From an uncultured Clostridia bacterium (GTDB lineage: Bacteria; Bacillota; Clostridia; Christensenellales; Aristaeellaceae), in assembly GCA_946409855.1 (NCBI GenBank), contig CAMJXZ010000003.1, positions 1 to 31,511 on the forward strand: a stretch of DNA of 31,511 nucleotides. The letters are read 5' to 3'. Positions 15,783 to 23,159 of the stretch are shown piece after piece (within the stretch, counting starts at the first letter, position 1; each line of letters starts with the position of its first letter). The translations under genes were made by a program, and so were the position numbers. The notes under the pieces were generated by a model. That model searched no databases and was not told the DNA's origin. It worked only from the letters and a program-made list of their open reading frames with translations.

Positions 15783-16715
15783 GTGAAGTATTATCTGCCC
15801 GCCGATTACGATGATTTTCAGTGCCTGAAAGGGGCCTGCCGCCACACCTGCTGCGCGGGGTGGGAAATCGATGTGGATGAAGATACCGCCCGGCTCTATG
15901 AGGAGCTTCCGGGCCCGGCGGGGGAACTGGCGCGCGCTTCCCTGTACCGGAACGGCGATACGCTTTCCTTCCGGCTGGACGCGTCGGGCCGCTGTCCGAT
16001 GCTGCGGGAGGACGGCCTCTGCAGCCTGATCTGCGCCTTTGGCGAGGATGCCCTGTGCAATATCTGCGCCGACCATCCCCGCTACCGCAGCTTTTTTTCG
16101 GACCGGGTGGAAACCGGCCTGGGCCTGTGCTGCGAGGCGGCGGCCAGACAGACGGTGTACCGGAAAACGCCCTACAGACTGGTCCTTGTTGAGGACGACG
16201 GGGAGGAAGCCCCCCTCACGGAAGCGGAGCGGGAAGTGCTTTCCATGCGGGCCCGGTTCGCGGATATCCTTGAACGGGATGCGCTTTCATATGAACGGAA
16301 GGAAGCGGAAACAGAAAGCCTCCTGCCGCCTTTTTCGCGCCCGTCTTGCCGGGACGCGGCGGCGTTTCTTCAGGGACTGGAGCGGCTGGACCCGGCCTGG
16401 GACGAACGGCTTCAAATTCTTTCCGCCGGGGGACGCGCCCATCCCGCTTCGCCTTCCCGGGACCGGGCGCTCAGCCAGCTGGCGGTGAGCTTCCTGTACC
16501 GGCATCTGCCGGGGGCGGCGGAGGACGGGCAGCCGGCCGCCAGGACCCTGTTTGCCCTGTGGGCGGTCCGCCTGATCGGAGCAATCACGGAAACGGACAG
16601 CCTGGACGATCTGGCCGAAAGCGCCCGTATGTTTTCCGCGGAGATCGAATATTCAGAGGAAAACCTGGCCGCCTGCCTGTCGTATGTAAAAACCTGGTTC
16701 ATTGCAGAATGGTAA
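15783..16715 (+). CDS. FliB-like cysteine-rich protein (flagellin lysine-N-methylase family)
   Basis: A 310-residue protein matching the FliB family in its N-terminal third: C14-x4-C19-x3-C-C24 followed by A-G-W, then C71-P-M-L-x-x-D-G-L-C80, C84, C92-x-x-C95 with a following H-P-R, and C-C at 116-117. FliB methylates lysines of flagellin in Salmonella, and the cysteines suggest an Fe-S centre. No flagellar genes are in this window, so another substrate is possible. The start is most likely the GTG at 15783, eight bases after GAGGA; the ATG at 15768 sits right behind a terminator and has no ribosome site. The stop TAA lies inside the neighbouring transposable element; before that insertion the protein would have ended one residue earlier. 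Confidence 0.82.
   Translation: MKYYLPADYDDFQCLKGACRHTCCAGWEIDVDEDTARLYEELPGPAGELARASLYRNGDTLSFRLDASGRCPMLREDGLCSLICAFGEDALCNICADHPRYRSFFSDRVETGLGLCCEAAARQTVYRKTPYRLVLVEDDGEEAPLTEAEREVLSMRARFADILERDALSYERKEAETESLLPPFSRPSCRDAAAFLQGLERLDPAWDERLQILSAGGRAHPASPSRDRALSQLAVSFLYRHLPGAAEDGQPAARTLFALWAVRLIGAITETDSLDDLAESARMFSAEIEYSEENLAACLSYVKTWFIAEW
16704..16711. repeat. left 8-bp target-site duplication
   Basis: GCAGAATG, identical to 16996-17003 and directly abutting the left terminal inverted repeat. It lies in the last codons of the FliB-like gene. Confidence 0.85.
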
Positions 16716-16995
16716 CTATTCAGTCCCCTGACATAAGGATAAGACATACATCGTTCTGCGGAGGGGGTGATCAGGGGGAATCTTCCCCCTGATTGTAATC
16801 CGCAGCGGCGGCATGTACGCCGCGAGGAGCATTTTTGCGGAGGTTAGCTTGCCATCCGGGAGCAAAAATGCATTCCTTGCGGATTTGCCGCCCGGGAGCC
16901 CTGAAAGGGCGAGAGGCAAATCCGTTTGGGGGGTTCCGTAGGGGGGTCGCAAGACCCCCATGCGGTAACTGTTCAGGCGAAGACTGAACAGTTAC
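16712..16995. mobile_element. 284-bp miniature transposable element (MITE), IS66-like ends
   Basis: This fills the only gene-free stretch over 300 bases. The ends are inverted repeats of 14 bp with one mismatch, GTAACTATTCAGTC (16712-16725) and GACTGAACAGTTAC (16982-16995), flanked by a perfect 8-bp direct repeat. Inside are tandem palindromes: a 10-bp stem at 16771-16792 within a 7-bp outer stem (16756-16762 with 16799-16805), a 6-bp stem at 16805-16823, 10-bp perfect stems at 16829-16838/16862-16871 and 16880-16889/16915-16924, and GGGGGTC-GCAA-GACCCCC at 16942-16959. A second copy of the end sequence (16965-16976) forms a hairpin with the right end. There is no transposase. An 81-codon open frame on the minus strand looks like a by-product of the repeats. 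GTAA ends with 8-bp duplications are known for IS66-family elements, so a transposase of that family in trans is the likely mover (inference). Confidence 0.8.
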
Positions 16996-17003
16996 GCAGA
17001 ATG
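16996..17003. repeat. right 8-bp target-site duplication
   Basis: GCAGAATG, identical to 16704-16711, directly following the right terminal inverted repeat. Joining the two flanks restores an intact TGA stop codon for the FliB-like gene. Confidence 0.85.
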
Positions 17004-17018
17004 AACCGGTTCCGCCGC

Positions 17019-17047
17019 TTGCCAAGCGGAAAAAGATTCTATATAAT
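17019..17047 (+). promoter_or_regulatory. sigma-A promoter of lon with overlapping palindromes
   Basis: TTGCCA (17019-17024) and TATAAT (17042-17047) are 17 bases apart. The -35 lies inside the inverted repeat CCGCTT-GCC-AAGCGG (17015-17029). A second palindrome, GAACCGGTTC (17003-17012), lies just upstream. These could be repressor operators. They do not match the HrcA CIRCE or CtsR consensus. The transposable element ends 23 bases before the -35. Confidence 0.75.
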
Positions 17048-17056
17048 AATGGTTGT

Positions 17057-17075
17057 GGCTGAACAGCTTTCAGCC
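17057..17075 (+). promoter_or_regulatory. 5' leader hairpin next to the lon ribosome site
   Basis: GGCTGAA (17057-17063) pairs with TTCAGCC (17069-17075) over a 5-base loop. GGAGG (17076-17080) follows immediately and the ATG is ten bases later. The predicted transcript start is near 17054, so the hairpin forms the very 5' end of the mRNA and may stabilise it or modulate translation. Confidence 0.5.
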
Positions 17076-17089
17076 GGAGGATAAACAAC

Positions 17090-19420
17090 ATGCCGAAGAA
17101 GAAACTGACACAGGTCCATCTGCCGTATATTCCCCTGCGGGGCCTGATGGTGTTCCCGCACATGTCCCTGCATTTTGACGTGGGGCGGCCCCGGTCCGTC
17201 CAGGCGCTGGAAAAGGCGATGCTGGGCGGTCAGCAGGTGCTGCTTTTCACCCAGCGGGAGGAAGGGGAGGACAATCCGCAGCTGGCTGACCTCTACCCGG
17301 TGGGCGTGGTCGCCCGGATCAAGCAGGTGGTCAGCCTGCCCGGCGAGGTGCTGCGGGTGCTGGTGGAAGGCGAAAGCCGCGCCGCCGTCCGGGAGCTGAC
17401 GGAGGAGGACGGCTGCCCCTTTGCCAAAGCGGAGCTGGTTGCCCCGGCGCAGCCGGCCGACGCGGAGCTGACCGCCCTGCTGCGCACCACCCAGCAGATC
17501 TTTGAGGAATACGCCCGCGGGAGCGGCAGCCTGTCCGCGGACATGCTCCGTTCCGTCCAGCAGATGAAGGACCCGTCCGCGCTGGCGGACCTGATCGGCG
17601 CCAACGTCCTGACCCGGTTTGAGGACCGGATCGCCGTGCTGACGGAGACGGACCCGAAAAAGCGCCTGGAAACGCTGGACCTGATCCTGCTGCGGGAAAC
17701 GGAGCTGGTCTCCATCGAGCGGACGGTGCAGCAGCGGCTCAAGCAGCAGGTGGACAAGAATCAGAAGGATTACTACCTGCGCGAGCAGATCCGCGCCATC
17801 CAGGAGGAACTGGGCGAGGGAGAGGGCCGGCTGACCGACCGGCTGCGCAAAAAGGCGGAACAGCTGCCCCTGAGCGAGGAAGCCCGGGAGCAGGTCAAGC
17901 GGGAACTGGACCATCTGGCCAGCATGCAGCCCGGTTCGCCGGAGCTCACGGTGTCCCAGAATTACGTGGAATGGATCCTGGATATGCCGTGGGGCAAATA
18001 TACCAGGGATAATCTCAACATCCAGCGGGCCCGCCGGGTGCTGGACGAGGATCATTACGGCCTCAAAAAGGTCAAGGACCGGATCATCGAGTACCTGGCC
18101 GTGCTGTCCATCCGCCAGAAGGAAGGGCAGGACCTGAACATGCGCGGGCCGATCCTCTGCTTCGTGGGCCCGCCCGGCGTCGGCAAAACCTCCATCGTCC
18201 GGGCCATCGCCAAGGCGGTGGGACGGAAATTCGTCCGCATGTCCCTGGGCGGCGTGCGGGACGAGGCGGAGATCCGCGGCCACCGGCGCACCTACATCGG
18301 CGCCCTGCCCGGCCGGATCATCTCCGGGCTCAAGCAGGCCGGGTCCATGAACCCGGTGTTCCTGTTCGACGAGATCGACAAGATGAGCAGCGATTTCCGG
18401 GGGGACCCGGCCAGCGCCATGCTGGAAGTGCTGGACGGGGAGCAGAATTTCGCCTTCCGGGATCACTATCTGGAAGTGCCTTTTGACCTGTCCAAGGTGA
18501 TGTTCATCACCACCGCCAACACCCGGGAAAGCATCCCCGCCCCCCTGCTGGACCGGATGGAGATCATCGAGGTCCCTTCCTATACCGAGGAAGAGAAGCT
18601 GCAGATCGCGAAACGCCACCTGCTCAAAAAGGAACTGGCGGAGTACGGCCTGCCGGCCGGCAGAGTCCGGGTGCCGGACAGGGTGATGAAGACCCTGATC
18701 GAGGATTACACCCGGGAAGCCGGCGTCCGCATCCTGACCCGGACCATCGGCCAGGTGGTGCGCCGGGCAGCGGTGGACATGCTGGACGAGAACCAGCCGA
18801 AGGTGACGGTCACCCAGGATAAGCTGCGCGAATACCTGGGCGCCGCCCGGTACCTGCGGGACCTGCCCGAGAAAAAGCCCATGGTGGGCGTGGTCAACGG
18901 GCTGGCTTACACGTCGGTGGGCGGGGAAACGCTGTCGGTGGAATGCACGGTCATGCCGGGCAGCGGCGCGCTGTCCCTGACCGGGCAGCTGGGCGACGTC
19001 ATGAAGGAAAGCGCCCAGGCCGCCCTGAGCTGGGTGCGCGCCCATCAGCAGGAGCTTTCGCTGGACAGCGAGTTTTACAAGAAGCTGGACATTCACATCC
19101 ACGTCCCGGAGGGGGCGGTGCCCAAGGACGGCCCCAGCGCCGGCGTCACCATGGCAACCGCGCTGGTATCGGCGCTGAAAAACGTGCCGGTCCGGCAGGA
19201 TGTCGCCATGACCGGGGAAATTACCCTGCGGGGCAGGGTGCTGCCCATCGGTGGCGTCAAGGAAAAGCTGCTGGCCGCCTACCGGGCCGGGATCCGGGTG
19301 ATCCTCCTGCCCAGGGAAAACGCCAAGGATCTGGAAGACGTGCCGGACTACGTGCAGCAGGCCTTCCGGATCGTCCTGACGGAGGATATTTCGGACGTGC
19401 TGAGGGAAGCGCTCGCGTAA
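17090..19420 (+). CDS. lon: ATP-dependent protease Lon (LonA type)
   Basis: A 776-residue protease, normal LonA length. The N-terminal substrate-binding LAN domain is followed by the AAA+ domain with Walker A G-P-P-G-V-G-K-T (360-367) and Walker B F-L-F-D-E-I-D. The C-terminal protease domain has Ser683 in P-K-D-G-P-S-A-G and Lys726 in G-G-V-K-E-K, the Ser-Lys dyad with the canonical 43-residue spacing. It degrades misfolded and regulatory proteins in the cytoplasm. GGAGG lies ten bases before the ATG. It has its own promoter just downstream of the transposable element, and engB follows as in Bacillus. Confidence 0.97.
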   Translation: MPKKKLTQVHLPYIPLRGLMVFPHMSLHFDVGRPRSVQALEKAMLGGQQVLLFTQREEGEDNPQLADLYPVGVVARIKQVVSLPGEVLRVLVEGESRAAVRELTEEDGCPFAKAELVAPAQPADAELTALLRTTQQIFEEYARGSGSLSADMLRSVQQMKDPSALADLIGANVLTRFEDRIAVLTETDPKKRLETLDLILLRETELVSIERTVQQRLKQQVDKNQKDYYLREQIRAIQEELGEGEGRLTDRLRKKAEQLPLSEEAREQVKRELDHLASMQPGSPELTVSQNYVEWILDMPWGKYTRDNLNIQRARRVLDEDHYGLKKVKDRIIEYLAVLSIRQKEGQDLNMRGPILCFVGPPGVGKTSIVRAIAKAVGRKFVRMSLGGVRDEAEIRGHRRTYIGALPGRIISGLKQAGSMNPVFLFDEIDKMSSDFRGDPASAMLEVLDGEQNFAFRDHYLEVPFDLSKVMFITTANTRESIPAPLLDRMEIIEVPSYTEEEKLQIAKRHLLKKELAEYGLPAGRVRVPDRVMKTLIEDYTREAGVRILTRTIGQVVRRAAVDMLDENQPKVTVTQDKLREYLGAARYLRDLPEKKPMVGVVNGLAYTSVGGETLSVECTVMPGSGALSLTGQLGDVMKESAQAALSWVRAHQQELSLDSEFYKKLDIHIHVPEGAVPKDGPSAGVTMATALVSALKNVPVRQDVAMTGEITLRGRVLPIGGVKEKLLAAYRAGIRVILLPRENAKDLEDVPDYVQQAFRIVLTEDISDVLREALA

Positions 19421-19519
19421 ACGGTTTCCTTCCTTTCCTTCAGTACTTTCCTTCAGGACGCGTTTTCCCGGCGCCGCGCCGAATCATCCCGTACAGAAAC
19501 CGAAGAAAGCGGACAGATC

Positions 19520-20134
19520 ATGGAAATCAGACAGACCGTATTTGTGACCTCTCTCCCCGAATACCGGAAATTTCCCGGCATCGGCAGGCCGGAGATCGCC
19601 TTTGCCGGCCGCTCCAACGTGGGCAAGAGCTCCCTGCTCAACAGCCTGGCGCAGCGGAAAGCCCTGGCCAAGGTCAGCGCCACGCCCGGGAAGACCCGGA
19701 TGATCAACATCTTTGACGCGGACCAGCGCTTCCTGCTGGTGGACCTGCCGGGCTACGGCTTTGCCAAGGTGACCCGGGAGGAGCAGGAACGCTGGGGAAA
19801 AATGATGAGCGAATATTTTCAGAAGAGCAGGACCCTGTGCCTGACGCTGCATCTGGTCGATATCCGCCACGAACCCACCAGGGACGACGTGACGATGAAC
19901 CGATTCCTCCGGGAAACGGGACAGCCGTTCTTTGTGGTGGCCACCAAGATGGACAAGATCTCCCGCGCCCAGAAGGCGCGCTCCCTGAGCCAGATCGGCC
20001 GGACGCTGGAGGTGCAGCCCTGGCAGATCCTGCCCTATTCCTCCGAAACCGGGGAAGGCCGGAAGGAGCTGCTCAAGGTGATCGAAGAAGCGCTTCCGGG
20101 CGGAAAGAAAGAAGATCCGCCGGAGGAAAGCTGA
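19520..20134 (+). CDS. engB: ribosome-biogenesis GTPase EngB (YsxC/YihA)
   Basis: A 204-residue TrmE-Era-type GTPase, normal length. G1 is G-R-S-N-V-G-K-S (30-37), G2 T-P-G-K-T (55-59), G3 D-L-P-G-Y-G (75-80), G4 T-K-M-D (142-145) and G5 S-S-E-T-G. The family is essential in many bacteria for assembly of the large ribosomal subunit. It follows lon by 99 bases, which hold no clear terminator or promoter, so the two are probably co-transcribed. The ribosome site before the ATG is weak (AAAGCGGA). The last 15 residues are a charged tail. Confidence 0.95.
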   Translation: MEIRQTVFVTSLPEYRKFPGIGRPEIAFAGRSNVGKSSLLNSLAQRKALAKVSATPGKTRMINIFDADQRFLLVDLPGYGFAKVTREEQERWGKMMSEYFQKSRTLCLTLHLVDIRHEPTRDDVTMNRFLRETGQPFFVVATKMDKISRAQKARSLSQIGRTLEVQPWQILPYSSETGEGRKELLKVIEEALPGGKKEDPPEES

Positions 20135-20195
20135 AAGATCCGTGACCGTTCTCTATCCATGACGCCCGTTGAATGAGGCAGAAAGGATCAACCGT

Positions 20196-21494
20196 ATGAT
20201 GACTGTGGAACAGGCGGCCGCGCAGGCCAGAAAAGCTTCCTGGGAGCTTTCCTCCCTTTCTGCGCAGGTGAGAAACGACGCCCTGGGCAAAATGACGCAG
20301 AAGCTCTGGGAAAACCGGGAAGCGGTGTATGCCGCCAACCGGGAGGACCTGGCCATGGGCCGGGAAGAAGGGCTCGCCGCGCCGCTGATGGCAAGGCTGA
20401 CGCTGGATGAAAAAAAGCTCACCGGCGTGATCGGGGGCCTGAGACAGCTGCGGGCGCTCCCCGACCCGCTTGGACGAACGCTGCTCGCCCGGGAACTGGC
20501 GGAGGGGCTTTGCCTCTACCGGGTCAGCTGCCCCATCGGCGTGCTGGGCGTGGTGTTCGAAAGCCGGCCGGACGCGCTGGTGCAGATCGCCTCGCTGGCG
20601 CTGAAGAGCGGCAACGCCGTGCTGCTCAAGGGCGGAAGGGAAGCGCTCCGGACCAACGAAGCGCTGTTTGCCCTGATCGACGAGGCGGCGCGTGAAGCGG
20701 GCGTCCCGGAAGGCTGGGCGCATCTGCTGCGCACCCGGGAGGACGTCGGCGAGATGCTGAAGCAGGATCAGGCCATTGACCTGGTCATCCCCCGGGGCAG
20801 CAACGCCTTTGTCCGCTACATCATGGAGCATACCCGCATCCCGGTGATGGGGCACGCGGACGGGCTGTGCCATGTGTACGTGGATGAGAGCGCCGATATC
20901 CCCCAGGCGGTCAAGGTGACGGTGGACGCCAAGACCCAGGCCTACGCCGTCTGCAACGCGGCGGAGACCCTGCTGGTGCACGAAAAGATCGCGCCCGCTT
21001 TCCTGCCCGCTCTGAAGGCGGCGCTGGATCAGAAGCATGTGCTGCTCAAAGGGGACGAAAAGACGCAGGGCCTCATCGCCTGCGAACCGGCGTCCGAAGA
21101 GGACTGGCGGACGGAGTACCTGGACGCGGTGCTGTCCATCAAAGTGGTCTCCTCCCTGGACGAGGCCATCGCCCATATCAACCGCTACGGCTCCCATCAC
21201 ACCGACGCGATCCTGACCCGGGATATGGACAGCGCCCGCCGCTTTGCCGCCCGGGTGGACAGCGCCGGGACCTACGTCAACTGCTCCACCCGCTTTGCCG
21301 ACGGTTACCGCTACGGCTTCGGGGCGGAGGTCGGCATCGCCACCGGCAAGCTCCACGCCCGCGGCCCGGTGGGCCCGGAGGGACTGTGCACCTACAAATA
21401 CGTTCTCCTGGGCTCCGGCCAGACGGTGGCGGAAACCATGGACGGCACCCTGTCCTACACCCACCGGGATCTTTCGGAGGATTGCCCGCTGTAA
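20196..21494 (+). CDS. proA: gamma-glutamyl phosphate reductase
   Basis: A 432-residue aldehyde-dehydrogenase-fold enzyme that reduces gamma-glutamyl phosphate to glutamate semialdehyde in proline synthesis. The catalytic Cys253 sits in the family motif A-V-C-N-A-A-E-T-L-L. The early motif V-F-E-S-R-P-D-A and G-L-C-H-V-Y-V-D are also typical. AAAGGA lies eight bases before ATG 20196, choosing this start over a TTG at 20169. proB, normally adjacent, is absent here, so glutamate 5-kinase must be elsewhere. It follows engB by 61 bases and ends in a good terminator. Confidence 0.95.
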   Translation: MMTVEQAAAQARKASWELSSLSAQVRNDALGKMTQKLWENREAVYAANREDLAMGREEGLAAPLMARLTLDEKKLTGVIGGLRQLRALPDPLGRTLLARELAEGLCLYRVSCPIGVLGVVFESRPDALVQIASLALKSGNAVLLKGGREALRTNEALFALIDEAAREAGVPEGWAHLLRTREDVGEMLKQDQAIDLVIPRGSNAFVRYIMEHTRIPVMGHADGLCHVYVDESADIPQAVKVTVDAKTQAYAVCNAAETLLVHEKIAPAFLPALKAALDQKHVLLKGDEKTQGLIACEPASEEDWRTEYLDAVLSIKVVSSLDEAIAHINRYGSHHTDAILTRDMDSARRFAARVDSAGTYVNCSTRFADGYRYGFGAEVGIATGKLHARGPVGPEGLCTYKYVLLGSGQTVAETMDGTLSYTHRDLSEDCPL

Positions 21495-21521
21495 AGGATA
21501 TATGGATCCGCGCAACAAAAA

Positions 21522-21548
21522 ACATCGCCCCTGCGGGCGGTGTTTTTT
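21522..21548 (+). terminator. terminator after proA
   Basis: A 9-bp stem (ACATCGCCC with GGGCGGTGT, one wobble) with a CTGC loop and a T6 run, 28 bases after the proA stop. It closes the lon-engB-proA unit. Confidence 0.85.
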
Positions 21549-21570
21549 GCGTGGAGGCGCAAAAAATCAC

Positions 21571-21599
21571 TTGTCAGGAAGGCTCGGGAATGGTACAAT
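21571..21599 (+). promoter_or_regulatory. sigma-A promoter of the amylase-galactanase unit
   Basis: TTGTCA (21571-21576) and TACAAT (21594-21599) have a 17-base spacer, immediately after the proA terminator. The leader to the TTG start is about 30 bases. Confidence 0.75.
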
Positions 21600-21635
21600 T
21601 TTTCATGGAAAAAACAAAAGAGAGGGGGAATCAGG

Positions 21636-23135
21636 TTGAAAAAGTTTCTGTGTCTTTTTCTGGCCGGCCTTTTGCTCATATCCGTCCCTGTCCGGGCGGA
21701 AGCGAAGAGGCATTACAACTGGTATGAGGTCTTTGTCCGCTCCTATCAGGATTCGGACGGGGACGGCGTGGGTGATCTGCGTGGATTGACAGACCGTCTG
21801 GATTATATCCGGGATATGGGGTTTGACGCGCTGTGGCTGATGCCGGTCATGCCGAGTCCGTCGTATCACAAATACGATGTAGTGGATTATATGGCGGTTG
21901 ACCCGGAGTACGGTACGCTGGACGATGTGAAAGCGCTGGTGGATCAGGCGCATGAACGGGATATGGCGGTCATATTTGATATGCCGGTCAATCATACATC
22001 GGTCCTGCATCCCTGGTTCACGGAAGCGGTTCAGGCGCTCCGGCAGGGGGAAGCGTCTCCTTATGCTGATTACTATCATTTTGATCAGAAGGACGGAAAA
22101 GGTTTTGTGCCCCTGAACGGAACGGACTGGTATTACGAGGAGCAGTTCGCCGGCGGAGGCATGCCGGACCTGAACCTGGACAGTGAAGCGGTCCGCCGGG
22201 AGATCCGGGAAATCCTGGCCTTCTGGCTCCTCAAAATCGGCGCGGACGGTTTCCGGCTGGATGCCGTGACCAGCTTTTATGCCGGAGATCACGACCGGAA
22301 CATAGATTTCCTCCGCTGGCTGAAGGATACCTGCGAGGAAATCAAACCGGGTTCTTTCCTGGTGGGGGAATGCTGGGCAGGGCTTTCGGTCATTGCCCGG
22401 TATTATCAGAGCGGGGTGGACAGCTTTTTCCTCTTCCCGGCTTCCCAGGCGGAGGGCTTTGTGATCAGTTCCCTGCACGGGCGTTCCGCTACCCATGCGG
22501 AAAAGTTTGCGAAATCCTATCAGAACGTGCTGGATGAGATCCCCGGGAAAACGCTGGCGCCTTTTCTGTGCAATCATGATACCGGCCGTACGATCGGAAG
22601 TGTTCAGGGGCGGGGCAATGTGCCGGCCGCCAAGTTCGTCGAGGGCCTCCTGAGCGTGATGAACGGCTGCGCGTTCCTGTATTACGGGGAGGAGATCGGC
22701 ATGGTGGGCAGCGGGGATGACCCGAACAAACGGCTTGCCATGTACTGGAGCGACGAGGAGGGGGCGATGACCGCTCAGCCGCCAGGCGTGACGAAACTGG
22801 AATACGCCTATCCGTCTCTGGCGGTACAGCAGGACGACGGCGGCTCTCTCTGGGCGTACGTACGGAAGGCGTTCCGGGCGAGGAAGGAACTTCCCCTGAT
22901 CGCGGAGGGAGACAATACATTCGTTTTCGTTCAGGGGGACGTCTGCCTGATGAAACGGGAAAAAGGAGAAGACAGTATCCTGATTGCCGTCAATTTTTCC
23001 GCCAAAGCGGAGAACACATGCCCGGTGGATGCAGGCTGTCAGATCCTTTTCGACCTGGAGACGGGGGACGGGTCCGCGGTGCTGGGTCAGGATGGCTTGA
23101 TCCTGCCGCCTTATGCCATTGTGATTCTTCAGTGA
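21636..23135 (+). CDS. secreted GH13 alpha-amylase-family enzyme
   Basis: A 499-residue glycoside hydrolase. An N-terminal signal peptide (K-K, then about 14 hydrophobic residues, then V-R-A-E-A) has no lipobox Cys. GH13 regions are present: D-M-P-V-N-H (115-120), G-F-R-L-D-A with the nucleophile Asp209, V-G-E-C-W with the acid/base Glu245, and N-H-D (313-315) with the third carboxylate Asp315. It should cut alpha-1,4 glucans outside the cell. D-S-D-G-D-G-V-G-D near 39-47 is a calcium-site-like loop seen in many GH13 enzymes. The start is a TTG at 21636, seven bases after AGGGGG; no ATG gives a complete signal peptide. The galactanase gene follows after 24 bases. Confidence 0.92.
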   Translation: MKKFLCLFLAGLLLISVPVRAEAKRHYNWYEVFVRSYQDSDGDGVGDLRGLTDRLDYIRDMGFDALWLMPVMPSPSYHKYDVVDYMAVDPEYGTLDDVKALVDQAHERDMAVIFDMPVNHTSVLHPWFTEAVQALRQGEASPYADYYHFDQKDGKGFVPLNGTDWYYEEQFAGGGMPDLNLDSEAVRREIREILAFWLLKIGADGFRLDAVTSFYAGDHDRNIDFLRWLKDTCEEIKPGSFLVGECWAGLSVIARYYQSGVDSFFLFPASQAEGFVISSLHGRSATHAEKFAKSYQNVLDEIPGKTLAPFLCNHDTGRTIGSVQGRGNVPAAKFVEGLLSVMNGCAFLYYGEEIGMVGSGDDPNKRLAMYWSDEEGAMTAQPPGVTKLEYAYPSLAVQQDDGGSLWAYVRKAFRARKELPLIAEGDNTFVFVQGDVCLMKREKGEDSILIAVNFSAKAENTCPVDAGCQILFDLETGDGSAVLGQDGLILPPYAIVILQ

Positions 23136-23159
23136 CCGATACAGCGGGGAGGAATATGT

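Noticed and set aside
16716..16961. 81-codon minus-strand reading frame inside the transposable element
   Set aside because: No ribosome site, built entirely from the palindromic DNA, no convincing protein character; treated as a by-product of the repeat.
16829..16964. Possible tRNA or tRNA-like structure in the intergenic repeat
   Set aside because: Hairpins are present but no cloverleaf with correct spacing, anticodon arm or acceptor stem could be drawn.
17039..19102. 687-codon minus-strand open frame opposite lon
   Set aside because: Shadow of lon; composition rich in His, Gln and Arg as expected from reverse reading of its codons.
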